Source: Cycas panzhihuaensis
Taxonomy: Eukaryota; Cycadophyta
NCBI GenBank assembly: GCA_023213395.1
Contig: CM041465.1
Coordinates: forward strand, 26,233,741-26,297,740
Reading direction: 5' to 3'
DNA length: 64,000 nt
Position 1 is the stretch's first letter. Every line of letters begins with the position of its first letter. Positions 43,480-56,313 of the stretch are shown piece after piece. Both the position numbers and the translations under genes were made by a program. Under the pieces are notes generated by a model. The model made no database searches, had not been told where the DNA came from, and saw only the letters and a program-made list of their open reading frames with translations.

Positions 43480-44749
43480 AGTTTATAAAAGTAACATTAT
43501 AATATCTTTATTCTAATAGTTTCAAATAAAATGCTGATGTAATTCAATATTTTTTATTCAAGAATGTGCAATAAGGTTAGTTGCAATTATAATAGCTTCT
43601 TAATTATCTATATATATTTGAATAAAAGATGCAGAAAAGAAACCAAGTTCATTTAATAATGACTTTATTTATAAATATTCTTTCTTAGGTTTGACTAATA
43701 CATAATATTCTACTTTAGTGGTAGATAAGACAAGAGATTACATCTTTTTACTTACCCAAGTGATAGGTGAAGAGTTAAGAAAGAAAACATACCCAACTAT
43801 TAAGTTTCATTCATTAGTATCACCCACCCAATCAGAATCAATATAACATATTAATTAAATATTAGAGTTAGAATGTTTATAAATTAGGCTATAGTAAATA
43901 GTACCTTGAAGATATTATAAGATACATTTAGATACTTTTTAGTGTGATTCATATGGTTATTACATATACCTAGAATATAGAGCAATATTATAAAAAATAT
44001 TTAGATAAGTATAGGTTAGATAGATGAGACTACCAACTAGTTAATGATATAATATTTGATCAACAATAGGTATTTGATAAGCAACTGATAATTTAACACC
44101 TAATGGTAATGGAGGAGGGGCTATTTTAGAATTTTTTATATTGAACCTTTTAATTAGATTAAGTATATATTTTAGTTATGATATAGAGATTGTTGAATAA
44201 GATTGATAGACTTATAAGCCTAGAAAATAATGGAAAAAACCTAAGTTAGTCATCTTAAACTATTCTATAAGAATAAAATTTAATTAAAAAATGGCAAAAG
44301 ATAAGGATCTGGTGATGATAATATTATCAAAATATAAAATTAAAAGAGTGATGTTATTATTTCTCATGTAATGTAAAGATTGGGATCACTAACACATTTA
44401 ACATAACCATTTTGATTAAGATAATTATCTATTTCGGTATACCAAATTCAAGGGGATTATTTAAGACTATATAAAGACTTTTTAAATTTATAAATAAGAT
44501 TAGAATCCATGATAAAACCTAGGGGTTGAGTCATATAGATTTCTTCTTCAAGATTAACATTAAGAAAAACACTTTTAACATCCATTTAATGGATTTGCCA
44601 GCTAAATTTGGCTATAGAGAAAATAACAATTTTAATAATATTCATTTTGGCCATTGGAGTAAAGATTTAGTGTGATTAATGCCATCTATTTGAGAAGAAC
44701 CTTTTGCAACCAAGCGAGCTTCATGCTTTTCAATGGTATCTTAAGAGTT
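43480..44749 (-). pseudogene. RNase H and main part of RT, Copia-E
   Basis: At 43540-43600 the minus strand gives IYIDN-EAIIIATNLIAHS, the D-N-Q-S-A block, and IELHQHFI. Upstream blocks around 43790-44030 correspond to SDWAGD and SLIYL segments with substitutions. At 44490-44580 MTQPLGFIMDS and VKSVFLNVNLEEEIYM match the D-V-K-x-A-F-L-N-G and M-x-Q-P-x-G-F blocks of copia RT. The domain is cut at 44750 by Copia-F. Confidence 0.75.
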
Positions 44750-44754
44750 ATACT

Positions 44755-45300
44755 TGTTAAACCTTATATTTACATGTTAAGTAATTGTACTTTATTGTTT
44801 ATGTATTATTTGTACTTTATGGGGTGATTTATCACATAAGTGATAAAGTATATACCTATATTCTTTTCTAGTGACATAACATTTTAACTTAAAGGTCAAA
44901 ATGACCTTTATGTACTTTTACTCACTTGAAAGCATAAAAGGACATATGTCCTATATGTAAGGATGTAGCTTGGATGTTTGATATTTATCAGACATCCATC
45001 ACCTTAGGTCTCTCCTCAAACTCTATATATTGAGACCATTTCTTATGCAACTCATATATGGGTGAGTCATATTATCATGCTATTAGTTTACTAATCAAAT
45101 TGTTATTTATTTAGAGATTAGAACAATTCCATCTCCTCCATATTTTGGTATTGTCTTGTTCATGCTCTTTCATACTTTGGTTCATTATCTTGCTTATTTA
45201 AGTAGTATTCATTATTGGTGTTAATCATCTTTATTCTAGAGCTAGATTAATACTCATTTCTAGATCTTGGTTTTTGTAAGCTTCAAAGTCATTTCTAACA
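44755..45300 (+). repeat. 5' LTR of Copia-F
   Basis: It starts TGTTAAACC and ends CTAACA; a TATATAT box lies at about 45023-45030. Its partner is 51685-52232. Confidence 0.93.
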
Positions 45301-45302
45301 TT

Positions 45303-45314
45303 TTGTATCAAAGC
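45303..45314 (+). other. Primer-binding site of Copia-F
   Basis: TTGTATCAAAGC matches the initiator-Met type at 10 of 12 positions and lies two bases from the LTR. Confidence 0.8.
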
Positions 45315-47500
45315 ATTAAAAAGGTGTCATTTTCTACTCTAATTTCTTATTTTTTAAAGTGATCTTATAAGGGTTTATAAACCCTTAGTAATGACCTTCG
45401 CTCTCCAAAGGTAATCCAAGGTTTATTTAACTTTCTTTTAGTAGATCCAAGAACTTTGAAGTCATTTATGGGAAAAAACTTATTCATTTCAAAATATAAT
45501 TTTTTTTAGATAGTATTTAATGGGTGCAATAGTCAAACATTACTGAAAATAATGTTTTTCACTAATTTCTCTTCATTAAAATATTAAATTTTTAAAGAAT
45601 TTTTTTAAGATTTAAGCTTCTATAGATATTTTCAACCTATAGATCACTCATCTTATGTTCTAAAATTTCTTTTTTAGATATATTTTTGGGTGCAACACTC
45701 ATATTTTATTAAAAATTATGATTTATTTTTGAAAATTAATTATTTTATTGAATAATTTTCTATAAGGCAAAGAGACTGAGCTTGAAATCTACTCTTTGAG
45801 GTGAGCATGACTCACCTTGTCTTAGATCTATATACTAAGAATATATTTTCTATTGTTCTAACCCTTGTTAGGTTCTCCTTGGTGAAATATGCTCTTTGTA
45901 CTAGGAACTCTTCTCACAGAAGTGTAAGTTATCCTCCTCTTGACTGTTGGGTAGTACATAAGTAACACTCTGCTAGCTTTCAACATTCTTCAAGCCCTAG
46001 CTCTATTAGGTATCTTTCTCAACTTTGTGTAGCTCTAAACATTAGTGAAGCTCTTATGCTTTTGAATCTACTCCTGATTGGACATTTGTAAACCCTATTG
46101 TAGGTCCCACAGTGTCTGTACGATGGTCAGACATCATCCTAACAGTGCATGACAGGCCCTCTGATCTACATAGTTTGTGTACCTCTTCAAACATTTAATT
46201 GGTGAGATCTCTTCCTATAGACCACCAATAGCTACAAAATCTAAGGAGCATCATCGTTATACCATATAGCCCTCCATCTAAAATTTAGAATCAAATAGAT
46301 CGATGATTAAAGAGATCAAACTGATTTTATCCTCACAGATCTGTGCCATAGTCAAATTCATAAATTCTTCAAAAAAAATATTTTTTGAACTTTACAAAAC
46401 TAACCTTAAGTTATATAAAAAAGAATATTCCTTATATATTCACTTTTTAATAATTTTTCACTTTCTAAAGTTAATCACTTTATGTTTATTCTCAACTTTT
46501 TATGCTTAATTTTAGCCTTCTTTAATGTTTTGAGCTCACTTAACACATAATAATATTGCATTTATATTACTTAACTTAAAATGTATGATCTTAAGCATTA
46601 TTTGTATTGTCAAAGTGAAAAAAATCACTTAAGTATTTTTGTTAAGGCTCCTTGCGTGGTGACCTAGCGCCCTATTCAAAAAAAGGTTTAAAATTCACTT
46701 TTTTAATAAAAAATCACTCATTTTTCTTAGTTGATTAGGGTTATTCAAAGTTCTAACACTTGGTTGTTGGTGTCTACATTTTTAAGTGATTTATTTTTCA
46801 TCATTAAGTAATTATTTTTTATCAAAAATGAACCCACCTACTACATCATATTAAGCAGAAAGCTTACTTTTTACTTATTTATTACTTGATCTTTTAAGCA
46901 CTTTGTTCATTTTTTAAAGTACCTTTGTAAATATAATTATGTGTTATTTTTTGATGTACTTCATTGATTTATTTTAAAGCTCATTGTAAGCTATCTTATA
47001 AAATATTTTTCATAAAATACATCTACTAAGTAAAATTTACATAATGCCAACTTAAACATTCTTTAAAAAAGTGATTTTAAAATTTGGTAAGAGAGGCTCA
47101 AAAAAGGTTAATCCTTACCTTTGAAAGAACCTTAAGCTTAGTGCATTCCCTAGTGGACCAATTGATTATATGGTCTGTGTATGATAATTAAGGTTTCTTG
47201 AGGAAAATGAGATTTGAAAAGGGTGTTATTGGAGCTGTAAATATAGGGAAAACATGGTACGTTCATGTAGATCAACTATACTTGCCTTTTTCTAGATTTG
47301 ACTTAGTCAACCATTAGATCTTCTTTATAAATTAGGGTTGGACCAACTCTATAGCCTAGTCCTCTACCACTCATTATTCCATTCAATTATTGGATCTTCT
47401 AGTAAGATTAGGACTGCTGGCTTGTTAGAAGGTGGAACTTAAGCGACAAAAGCTTAGAGTTTCTAAGTTTATCTACTAGCTTTAAAAGTCTACAACTTAA
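45315..47500 (+). other. Untranslated leader of Copia-F
   Basis: There is no coding frame with a domain in about 2.2 kb. Long leaders are shared by several families in this window. The 68-codon frame at 46303-46509 has no recognisable motif. Confidence 0.6.
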
Positions 47501-47503
47501 ACA

Positions 47504-48300
47504 TGGCTACTTTAAATGTGCTTAATGCATGTACTATAAAATTAGCTAGACAAGATAACTATCAAGAATAGAAAAGGAAAATATAAAATCTCTTGATAAT
47601 GAATAAATTTTAGATGTATGTTTCTAGAAAAACCCCTAAACCTGTACCTATGGAAAGTGATAGTAATGTTGTCTATCTGGATCTAGTTCTTATTGCTACT
47701 TGGGAATCCAATGAAAAAATTGCCTTGATATTTTTACACATGATTATTGATGTGTATGTTGATTAAAATATTGTACGTATTGAAACTTCAAAAGAAGTTT
47801 GGGATACTTTATCCTTATTATATAAAAGGCAAGATGAAGCTTGCATTATAATGTTTAAATCTAAACTCTACTCTTTGAAATTTATAAAGCCTATATCGAC
47901 ATTTTTTTCTTCAATCCAAGAGATTTGTAATGAGTTAAACATATTAGGTAAACCAACTTTCAGAGATGAGCTTGTGATAGTAATTGTGCATGCATTACCT
48001 AAATATTACAATGGATTTATTTCATCTATTACTCATGATGTCTTACTTTCAACAATAACTTTTAATCAAGTTGAAAGTTTACTTCTTCAAGAAGAGGAAA
48101 TCTACCTTAGGAAAGATGAGGAGCCATCTATATTAGGAGTATTTATAGCCAAGTTAAAGGACAAATAAGGTCCTAAATCTTCACTTACAAAATAGTTTAG
48201 AAACATAAACATTGACTCACAAAAGTCAATGTAATCTATTATTATTATGGTAAAGTTGGCTACATTGCTTCTAAATGTCAAAAGAAGAAAGCCAATCTCT
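47504..48300 (+). pseudogene. gag: Gag of Copia-F
   Basis: It starts MATLNVLNACTIKLARQDNYQE, a typical copia Gag opening (L-x-x-x-N-Y). ETSKEVWDTLSLLYKRQ, then the open frame 47851-48168 with LYSLKFIKPISTFFSSIQEI, ALPKYYNGFISSI and FNQVESLLLQEEE, is the UBN2 capsid core. The zinc-knuckle region (48240-48290) has lost its pattern. The first 110 codons contain three stops. Confidence 0.82.
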
Positions 48301-48479
48301 AACAATTTCATTAGTAGTAGCCACGTTAGTAGTAGCAGAGGAAGTAATGACCTTGTTAGAAATTCCAAGAGTAGCAACATTTTCAATAGTAATAGTAGTA
48401 GTAAATCCCTCGACTAAATTGAGGTACTTATTGAGGAGGTCAAAGAGGAAGGGGGGTTTTGGAGATGGTAAATAATGCC

Positions 48480-49110
48480 ACTCAAATCAATTTGTAGATG
48501 AGGATAAGCTCTTTTGTGCTTATTACATTTTAGATGTTGATCAAACATGGATCATCAATTTAGGGGTATCTCATCACATGACAGGAAGTGAAGAATTCCT
48601 CTATGATATCAAAGAAGAAAGGGGTCAATCAGTGACCTTTAGCAATAATGAATTTATTTAGATTTTAGGTATAAGCAAAATTACCTTCTTTTATTCACCT
48701 TCAAATCCTACTTTAATATTTTCTACTGGAGATGCCTACCTCATTCCTTCCATGGAGAAGAGTCTACCATCTATTAACCAATTGGATAAACAATAGATGA
48801 ACATTTTGTTTAAAAGTAGAAAATGTATTATTAGAGATAAGTATGATCAGGTGGTGGTCATTAGTCATGAAGACCATGAACTTTATAAGATAGATGCAAA
48901 AAACATAACACTTGATATGGCATACTCAGTCACTTAATCAATGTTAAAGATTTAGCTTTGGCATCAATGTTTAGGCCATTTGAGCTTAAGATAATATCAA
49001 GATAATTATAAATAAGAATATGATACATGGACTTCCAAAGATATATAGATTAAAATATCTTTTTGAAGCTTGTATTATGGGGATACAACATGGATAACCT
49101 TTTCCTAAAG
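48480..49110 (+). pseudogene. Protease and GAG-pre-IN of Copia-F, active site lost
   Basis: WIINLGVSHHMTG (near 48550-48590) stands where copia proteases have W-I-I-D-S-G-A-S-x-H-M. Asp-Ser-Gly has become Asn-Leu-Gly, which removes the catalytic Asp. The pre-IN region around 48955-49110 shows LWHQCLGHLSLR-like words (functional W-H-x-R-x-G-H). Confidence 0.78.
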
Positions 49111-49119
49111 GCAAAACAT

Positions 49120-49800
49120 ATCATGCATCACATCCCTTACAGTTGATCCACTCATATTTATGTGGACCTACATCCATGGCATCCTTTGGAGGAGCATTAT
49201 ACTACATCTCCTTTATAGATGACTTTTCACACAAAGTTTAGGTTTATTTCATTAGGCAGAAATCTGAAGCATTTCAAAAGTTCAAGGAATTCAAACTTAA
49301 AATGGAGAATGAATCTAGCCACTCAATCAAGATTCTAAGGTTAGACAATGGAGGTAAATTCACTTCAAAGGATTTCATCTAATTCTTCAATAATAATGGC
49401 ATTCGAAGACAACTCATAATTTTACATACTCCTCAATAGAATAAAGTTTTAGAGTGAATGAATAGGACTTTAGTGAATACATGCAAAAGGACTATCATAA
49501 GCATACTAGGCATAAACATTCCACATAGCTACATATATGGTAAATTAGAGTCCTATATCAACAATCACTGATATCATAATAGAGGAGGCTTGGTCTGGTA
49601 AAAACCCTACTATTAGCCAATTGAGGACTTTTGGGTGTACTACATATATGCACATCCTCGATCAACAAAGATCTAAATTAGATAAATATAGTCTAAAATG
49701 TATCTTTATAGGCTATGCCATTCACAACAAGGCATATAAGTTGTATGATCCCATTGCTAGGAACATACATCTCTGAAGAGATGTTATCTTTGCTAAAGAT
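49120..49800 (+). pseudogene. Integrase of Copia-F
   Basis: It gives LQLIHSYLCGPTSMASFGG (HSD changed to HSY), YYISFIDDFSHKV, FKLKMENESSHSIKILRLDNGG, GIRRQLIILHTPQ-NKVLE-MNRTL. The first catalytic Asp is Tyr; DNGG remains. Stops occur about every 40-60 codons. Confidence 0.85.
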
Positions 49801-50129
49801 GATCATAAGGAGTAAGAACTTATATGCATCCAAGATCCTATTAACAAAGGCAAAAAGATTATTGAGGACTTCCTTCCCTCTCAATCTTCCACACCATGTA
49901 CATTATCTATACTAATTAATCCTTCTTCATCATTAAAGTCTAGTCCACTTAATCCTAGTACATATTATATTGATCAATCTCTCTGATAAGAAGATCTTGA
50001 GGTTCAAGTCACATCAGTCAAGAAGTTGCCTAAATAGTACACTCAAACTATTTAAGATAGTCAGATTATTAAAGAAAAATATCCATCTAAATATCAACAA
50101 CAAACCAATTATGCACTTATGGCTGAAGT

Positions 50130-50900
50130 GCTATATGTTGATGAGCCTTCCACTTTTGAGGAGGTGTATGAAAATAAAAATTGGAAGGCTGTCATAGATG
50201 AAGAAATCCATTTTATTGAAAAGAATGGAACTTGGTATTTGGTAGAATTACATAAACACAAGCAAATAATTAATTGCTAATGGATTTACAAAACTAAATT
50301 CCACTCTAATGGGATATGAAAGTACTAAAAGGCACGACTTCTTATAAATGGATTTAAATAAAAGGAACATTTTGACTATGAGGAGACATTTACACCTGTT
50401 ACAAATATGAATACTATTAAACTTATCTTGTCCTTAGCTGCTCAATGCAAATTGCTAGTTTACTAGATGGATATAAAGAGAGCCTTTCTCAATGGCAATC
50501 TTCAAAAGGAGGCATATTTGGAACAACCTCTTGGTTATAAAGTACAAGGCAAGGAGTATATAGTTTTTTACCTCAAAAAGGCATTGTATGTCTTGAAACA
50601 AGCCCCATGTGCATGGTACTCAAATCAATGATTATTTCTTGAGATATAGATATCATTGATCCATATCAGATCCTAATTTATACATTAAAGTTGGGAAGGA
50701 CTATGTTATTTTTATTGTCTTATATGCTGATGACTTAGTGATAACTAGAAATGACACTAAGATGATTAAAATTCTCTAATGTGACTTGAAGAGAAGTTTC
50801 AAGATGATGGATCTTAGACTTCTCCATTACTTTTTAAGCTTTGAGGTATGGTAACAACTAGGCTATATCTTCATCTCCCAAGCAAAATATTCCTGGGACA
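50130..50900 (+). pseudogene. Reverse transcriptase of Copia-F
   Basis: It reads EPSTFEEVYENKNWKAVIDEEI, KNGTWYLVEL, FDYEETFTPVTNMNTIKL, MDIKRAFLNGNLQKEAYLEQPLGY and, near 50726-50745, LYADDLVI. YADD is the polymerase metal-binding motif and is intact. Several stops and one frameshift inactivate the gene. Confidence 0.88.
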
Positions 50901-50989
50901 TTTTATAGAAGTTTAGAATATAAGATTGCAAACCAACGCCTACCCCTATAGAGAATGAAATAAAGCTAACTCTTAATGAGGAAGCTAAA

Positions 50990-51655
50990 TCTGTAAATCC
51001 AACTCTTTTTTGGTAACTAGTTGATAGCCTAATCTATCTCATTAATACTAGACTAAGCATTTCATTTGCTATGAGCATTTATTCTAGATACATATCTCAG
51101 CCAAATTAAAATCATTAGAATACAACTAAATACATACTAAGATATATCAAAGGCATATTATAGCAAGGCCTTCAGTATGTATAGAATGAGAACTTCATCT
51201 TGGAAGGGTTTTCAAATTTTGATTAGGCAAGATGCCAAGATAATTGAAGATCAACCTCAGACTACTACTTTACCCTTGGTTCTGGAGTTATTTCATGGAG
51301 TTATACGAAGTAACCAAATGATATTGTATTATCCATGGAAGTAGAATATAAAGCTATAGTCAACATAACTTGTGAGGCCATTTGGCTTTAATAGATTCTT
51401 AAAGAGCTTGGACTTGAGCAGAATCACCCTATCAGGTTGTATTACAACAATTAAAGTGTTCTTAAGTTAACCAAGAATCCTATTTTTTATACACAGACTA
51501 AGAACATAAAGGTTTATTACCACTTCATCAGAGAGCATGCTCAGAACAGTGAGATCAACTTCTATTATAGACCTACAATGTACTAGACAACAAATATCTT
51601 TACCAAGCCACATAGTAGAGAAAAGTTTATAAAATTTTAAGAAGATCTAGGTATC
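50990..51655 (+). pseudogene. RNase H of Copia-F
   Basis: SLIYLINTRLSISFAMS (51030-51075), ILRYIKGIL (51139-51165), SNFD-ARCQDN-RSTSDYYFTLG and VEYKAIVNITCEAIWL follow in order. The DNQ block reads YYNN, and TKPHSREKFIKF ends it. The Asp of the first block appears as FD-A. Stops interrupt the frame. Confidence 0.82.
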
Positions 51656-51684
51656 TAACTTAACATTATAAATAGTAAGGGGGG

Positions 51685-52232
51685 CATCAAACCTTATGTT
51701 TATATCTTAAGCAATTATACTCTATTTTTCATATATTATTTACACTTTATAGGGTGACTTATCACTTAAGTGATAAAATACATACTTACATTCTTTCCTA
51801 GTGATATAACATTGTGACTTAAGGGTTAAAATGACCCTTATATACTTTTGCTCACTTGAGAGCCCAAATAGACATATGTCTTATATCTAAAGGATGTAGC
51901 TTGGATGTTTGATACTTGTTAAACATCTAACACCCTAGATCTCTCCTCAAACTCTATATATTGAGACTATTTCTCATGTAACTCATATAGAGGGTGAGTT
52001 ATATTACTGTATTATCAGTTTGCTAATCAAACTGTTATTCATTTGGAGATTGGACCAATTCAACCTCCTCTATATTTTGGTATTGTCTTGTTCATTCTCT
52101 TTCATATTTTGGTTTATTATCTTACTTATTTGAGTATTATTTATTATTGGTATTAATCATCTTTATTCTAGAGCTAGATTAGCACTCTTTTCTAAATCCT
52201 GATTATTGTAGGCTTTAAAGCTATTTTTAACA
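51685..52232 (+). repeat. 3' LTR of Copia-F
   Basis: It pairs with 44755-45300. TG has decayed to CA at its start. AAGGGGGG (51678-51684) directly precedes it as the polypurine tract. Confidence 0.93.
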
Positions 52233-52237
52233 ATACT

Positions 52238-52750
52238 TTATGTGGTAAACCTATTTACAATCAACTAAATTCTTCCCTGAAAGTAAGAGAACTAAGTTCC
52301 ATATAAAATTTTTAAGACGAACCTCATATTTATCTTACATGACTTATTACCATATTAGATTTTGATAAGCTTCTTAAAATATAATAAGATCAATATTAGA
52401 TATAACTTTGGCTATTAATGTAAAGTTAGTTTGTATCTTTTGATATTTTAATTTTCTAGTATCTAATGGATTACTAGTATCAACTTCGACTACTAAAAGA
52501 GTTTTCTGAACCTATTTAGGTTATCTACTACTTTGGGGTTGAGTAGTAGAAGATAGTACTTCAAATTCATTTGAATTAGTTAAAGTCTAATTTTAGATTT
52601 ATGTTTCTAAATGTTCATATAATTTCATTATCAACCTATTTTTTTGATAAATTAGATAAAGTGTTCTCAGTTAAAACTTTCTCAACAAGAAGAGGTACTT
52701 GGTCAGAAATAGTATTGGATGAAGATCCTTCTTCATCAAATTTGACATCA
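52238..52750 (-). pseudogene. N-terminal part of RT and hinge, Copia-E
   Basis: On the minus strand this continues the RT frame from 44749. The W-x-L-V and K-x-x-I-x-x-K-W-V-Y zone can be followed with changes (52238-52330). The hinge beyond contains acidic and Ser-rich words, and DEEGSSSNTI near 52700-52730. Stops are frequent. Confidence 0.65.
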
Positions 52751-53600
52751 CGCCTGATTAAAATAGTATATGTGATTAGATCTAATAAATGATAAGCCTT
52801 GCTTTCTTCACTATAACCAACAAAAATAAATCTTAAATTTTTTAGATCAACTTTTTATCTTTTTTCTTTGGAATATATTCCCAAGAAATACTACTAAAGA
52901 CCTTTAGGTGTTTAGTTAAAGGTTTATGGCTAAACCATTTTTGTTTTGGCATAATATTATTTAATACTTTAGTGGGTAATGAATTTAAAAGATAGTTAGA
53001 GTATACTATAGCTTCTACCCAAAGTTTTAAGTCTAAGTGTTTTGTATGAAACATACATTTAGTCATTTTAACTAGCATATGGTTTTTGCATTCTATAATA
53101 TTATTTTGCTGAGGGATATAAGCAACTAAGTGTTATAACTTAATTGTATTCTTTTTACAAAAAAGTGTAAACTTATTATTTAAATATTCTTTAGCATTAT
53201 CAAACTTAAAAGTTATAATTTTAAAATTATATTAATTTTTAACTAAATATTTTAGACTCAACAAATGTGTGAAAAATTTTTATTATAAATTTTCAACATA
53301 TATACATATCATTTTCTAGAAAAGTCATCAATAAAAGTCATAAAATATTTACTACCAGAATATGAGAGTACCTAAAATGGACCACATATATCATAGCGAA
53401 TAATTTCTAGTAAATATTTAACTTAAAACTTAATTTTATGGGGAAAAGATTCTATGTGTTGTTTACTTGAAACGCAGACTTTACAAATACCATAAATTAT
53501 AGACAAAGAAGAAAGACTATGAACCATGTCATGTTGTATTAGAAAATGTAGTTTGCCATAGCTTGTATGGCTAAAGTATGCATTCTATAAATGACTAGTG
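52750..53600 (-). pseudogene. Integrase of Copia-E
   Basis: The frame 52842-53078 gives MLVKMTKCMFHTKHLDLKLWVEAIVYSNYLLNSLPTKVL, KWFSHKPLTKHLKVFSSISW. These are the post-core blocks A-x-x-T-x-x-Y-x-x-N-x-x-P and K-P-x-x-x-H-L-x-x-F-G. The core further right (53100-53500) is present in pieces (FSDDFS and LKFDNAKEY equivalents). Confidence 0.78.
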
Positions 53601-53699
53601 GGATCAAAATAAGTAATGAAAGAAGTAAATGATTTTGTTTTACTTTTATATATAAGGCCTATTAAACTATAAAGACATGTCTTATGATCAAGAAGTCCG

Positions 53700-55035
53700 T
53701 AAGTAATTGGTTTTAAATTATTAAAAGGTTATTTTATAATAAATTTATCTTTCTAGAATTCACCCACTAGATTTTTTTAGCAGATTTGATGGATAGACAA
53801 TAGGTTAGGTAATAAACTAGGAACATAAAATAAATCATTAATAAAACTATTTTTTAAAGTAACATCACATGTTCCCTCAATCTTAAGTTAGGAACCACTA
53901 ATAAATGAAATTTCTTCTTTAGAATTTATGCATGGTGATAAGTAGAAAGACAATCATGATATCTTATCATATAATAGGAATCACTAAAATCAAGTACCTA
54001 TAAAGATGGTAGTGATGTAGGTATAGTAAAGGCTAAGGTAGAGGTAGTTAGAGAGTCATGGAATTTTGATTATATCCCCTTTGAAGCCTTCTAAGCTTTA
54101 GAGGCTAGCCTATTTCTATATACATCTATAGTATATCCCTTTTTATGACAATAGTCATAACTAATCTTTTGTTTGTAATGTGATTTAGAGACATTTTTTA
54201 TTTGATGTATTTATTTTGATGTTGAGTATGTATTTTAATTTTTAAACATTCTTAGATGTTTTAGGATTTTGACTATTATGGTAATTTGAAGGGAAACCTC
54301 TGTATGATTTTTGAGGTTTAGAATTATTATTATGATTATTTTGATTTTTAAAATTATTATATAATTTAGTGTTAGAAAAAAATATCTAAAAAAAATCTTT
54401 AATTTCTCTAGTTTAAACAAGCATTGACTGGTATTCAACTGATTGATTTGTAAGTTGGTCAAAAGAAATAGTAGTATGACCACACTATTGTCTAACAATT
54501 TTATATTGGTTGAAAGATTTTAGAAGTTTATTAATAGAAATATGAATGAATGGATCATCTTTTACATGAGATATAGTTATTATTTTGTCATATTCTTTAA
54601 CACTTTAGGTATAGTTGCCTAAATCTATATTTATGAGTTAAATGATTAGATAGAAATTCTTTAACTTTAGAAAAATCTTCACGCTTTAAGTTATACATTT
54701 TTTACTTTAATATAGAAAATTATGTGGTATTAACTTTGTCATATTTTTCCTTTAATTTTTTTTAGATAGTGGTAAGTTCATTTGAGTTGGTGAACTACTT
54801 ACAAATATCAGGAAAAAGAGAGGTTAAGATGGTGCTTAGGGCTCCATCACAGTTTATCAGATAAGCCATGTAGACATCTAACAATGTGTCTATAGATTTT
54901 CTAAATTCCCTATTATGTATCATCATAGATTTTGTTACTTAAGTTGATAAGATACTTCAACCTTCCAGTTGGCATAGTTTAAGTCATTTAATACTGAAAT
55001 TTTGGTTGAAGGGGTCATCCTAGGCATCAAAGCCA
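53700..55035 (-). pseudogene. gag: Gag and protease remnants of Copia-E
   Basis: Gag starts near 55035 (MALMPRMTPSTKISVLNDLNYANWKVEV), the L-x-x-x-N-Y-x-x-W opening of copia Gag. The frame 54235-54498 is Asn- and Lys-rich, as in the region before the zinc knuckle. Protease should lie at about 53750-54150, where only pieces are recognisable. Confidence 0.65.
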
Positions 55036-55040
55036 TTGGG

Positions 55041-56313
55041 AGAAAAAAAGTGTGTATATGTGAGTTAGAGATAACTTGAGATATATTAAAGATTTGAGCC
55101 TTAAGGAGTTAAAATAAAAAAGTTAAGCCTTATTTGAACTGAGTAGAAGTCATATGAGTGGCTCAATATTACTAAAGGTTAATTGGACAATGGACTATGA
55201 ACCTCAAATAAAAATTAATAAAAATAAAATATTTTTGTAATTATAAAAAGATTAGACTCCTACAAAAAATATGCATTAAAATAAAATCAAAGATCATTAT
55301 GTAAATTTAACACAAATTTAGGGTTTAAGAAAATGACCTATGTATCGATTCATGAGATTGGTTATGGTGTGATGTAGACTGCCATGGCGACTCTTAATAT
55401 TCTCTAGATGTCTTTGTTTTTATTCTTCATGTAATGATTTTGGACACGAATCTATATAATCTTTATGTGGTGTATAGAGAGCTTTAGGGTAGTATGCATG
55501 ATGGTGCATACTTCATGGCTAGGTGATTATAACACTCAACTACAAGGTGTAAGTTATTCTTTCTCTACTCTATGTACAAGCATTAATCAAAGAGTGATGG
55601 CAGAGTGATAAAAGTGCCCCATATTCATGTCTTCTGGATAAGAAATAGTTGATTCCCCCATCATCATGGATTAACACCTTAGGACTATGCAAGATTTATA
55701 GGAGAAGCTTGCAATAAAAGAGAGTGACATAAAGGCAAAAGGTGAAGCCTTAGTTATAGTTTTCCTAGCATCTGGGTTGTCGTTCAACTTTAGAAAGGTA
55801 ACACCCTATAATATTCCTCATCTCTCTTCTATTTAATATTTTGATCATCTAATGTTAACCTCTAAAGCATTAATAAATGATGATTCTAGGCTAGATGGAC
55901 TGCCAGAACTTTTCATCTTTATCCTCACTAGATAAATAGAGATACTAGCTGGTTACATGGCTGTAAAGAATTCCTGAGATATTACCCTTATTTTATAGTG
56001 TATCATGAAAATATAAATTTTAGAGAAATCAAGTTAATTAATTAGCTATGTTTTGATTACAACCCCTTATTATAGACTATTGACTAATGCATTCATATAA
56101 AATTGCATGAGCTTTTGATTAACCATAGCACTGCAACCTCACATACACTAAATCTCCCTTTTGGAACTTAGGTTATATACATGATATTATAAAAGGAAGG
56201 AATTTCAAGAAATAGCTCCTTCTGAAATCAGAACTCTCAAGTCATATGCATGTAATCCATAGACATATATTATCATCTTGTAATTTATTAGTCAATCCAT
56301 TATTATTTAAAGG
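55041..56313. other. No recognised gene; possible leader
   Basis: About 1.3 kb lie between the gag start of Copia-E and the PBS-like site at 56314. No domain was found. If the LTR at 56326-56657 were the 5' LTR of Copia-E, this would be its leader, but the LTR does not match its presumed partner well. Confidence 0.45.

Larger units (their letters stand above)
44755..52232 (+). mobile_element. Copia-F: copia element inserted in Copia-E
   Basis: LTRs of 546 bp (44755-45300) and 548 bp (51685-52232) match along their length. The exact duplication ATACT lies at 44750-44754 and 52233-52237. The PBS is at 45303-45314 and the polypurine tract at 51676-51686. The order is a leader of about 2.2 kb, gag, PR, IN, RT, RNase H on the plus strand. 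Its structure is complete, but its frames hold many stops and the protease triad is lost. The RT frame of Copia-E continues across it. Confidence 0.95.
43342..55040 (-). mobile_element. Copia-E: minus-strand copia, split by Copia-F
   Basis: The minus-strand order is gag (55035 to about 54190), protease, integrase (53600-52750), hinge, RT (52460-52238 and 44749-43960) and RNase H (about 43960-43480). Copia-F lies between the RT pieces with the duplication ATACT. Its 3' LTR is the one at 42985. A matching 5' LTR was not identified; the LTR at 56326-56657 shares only one block with it. All frames contain many stops. Confidence 0.8.
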
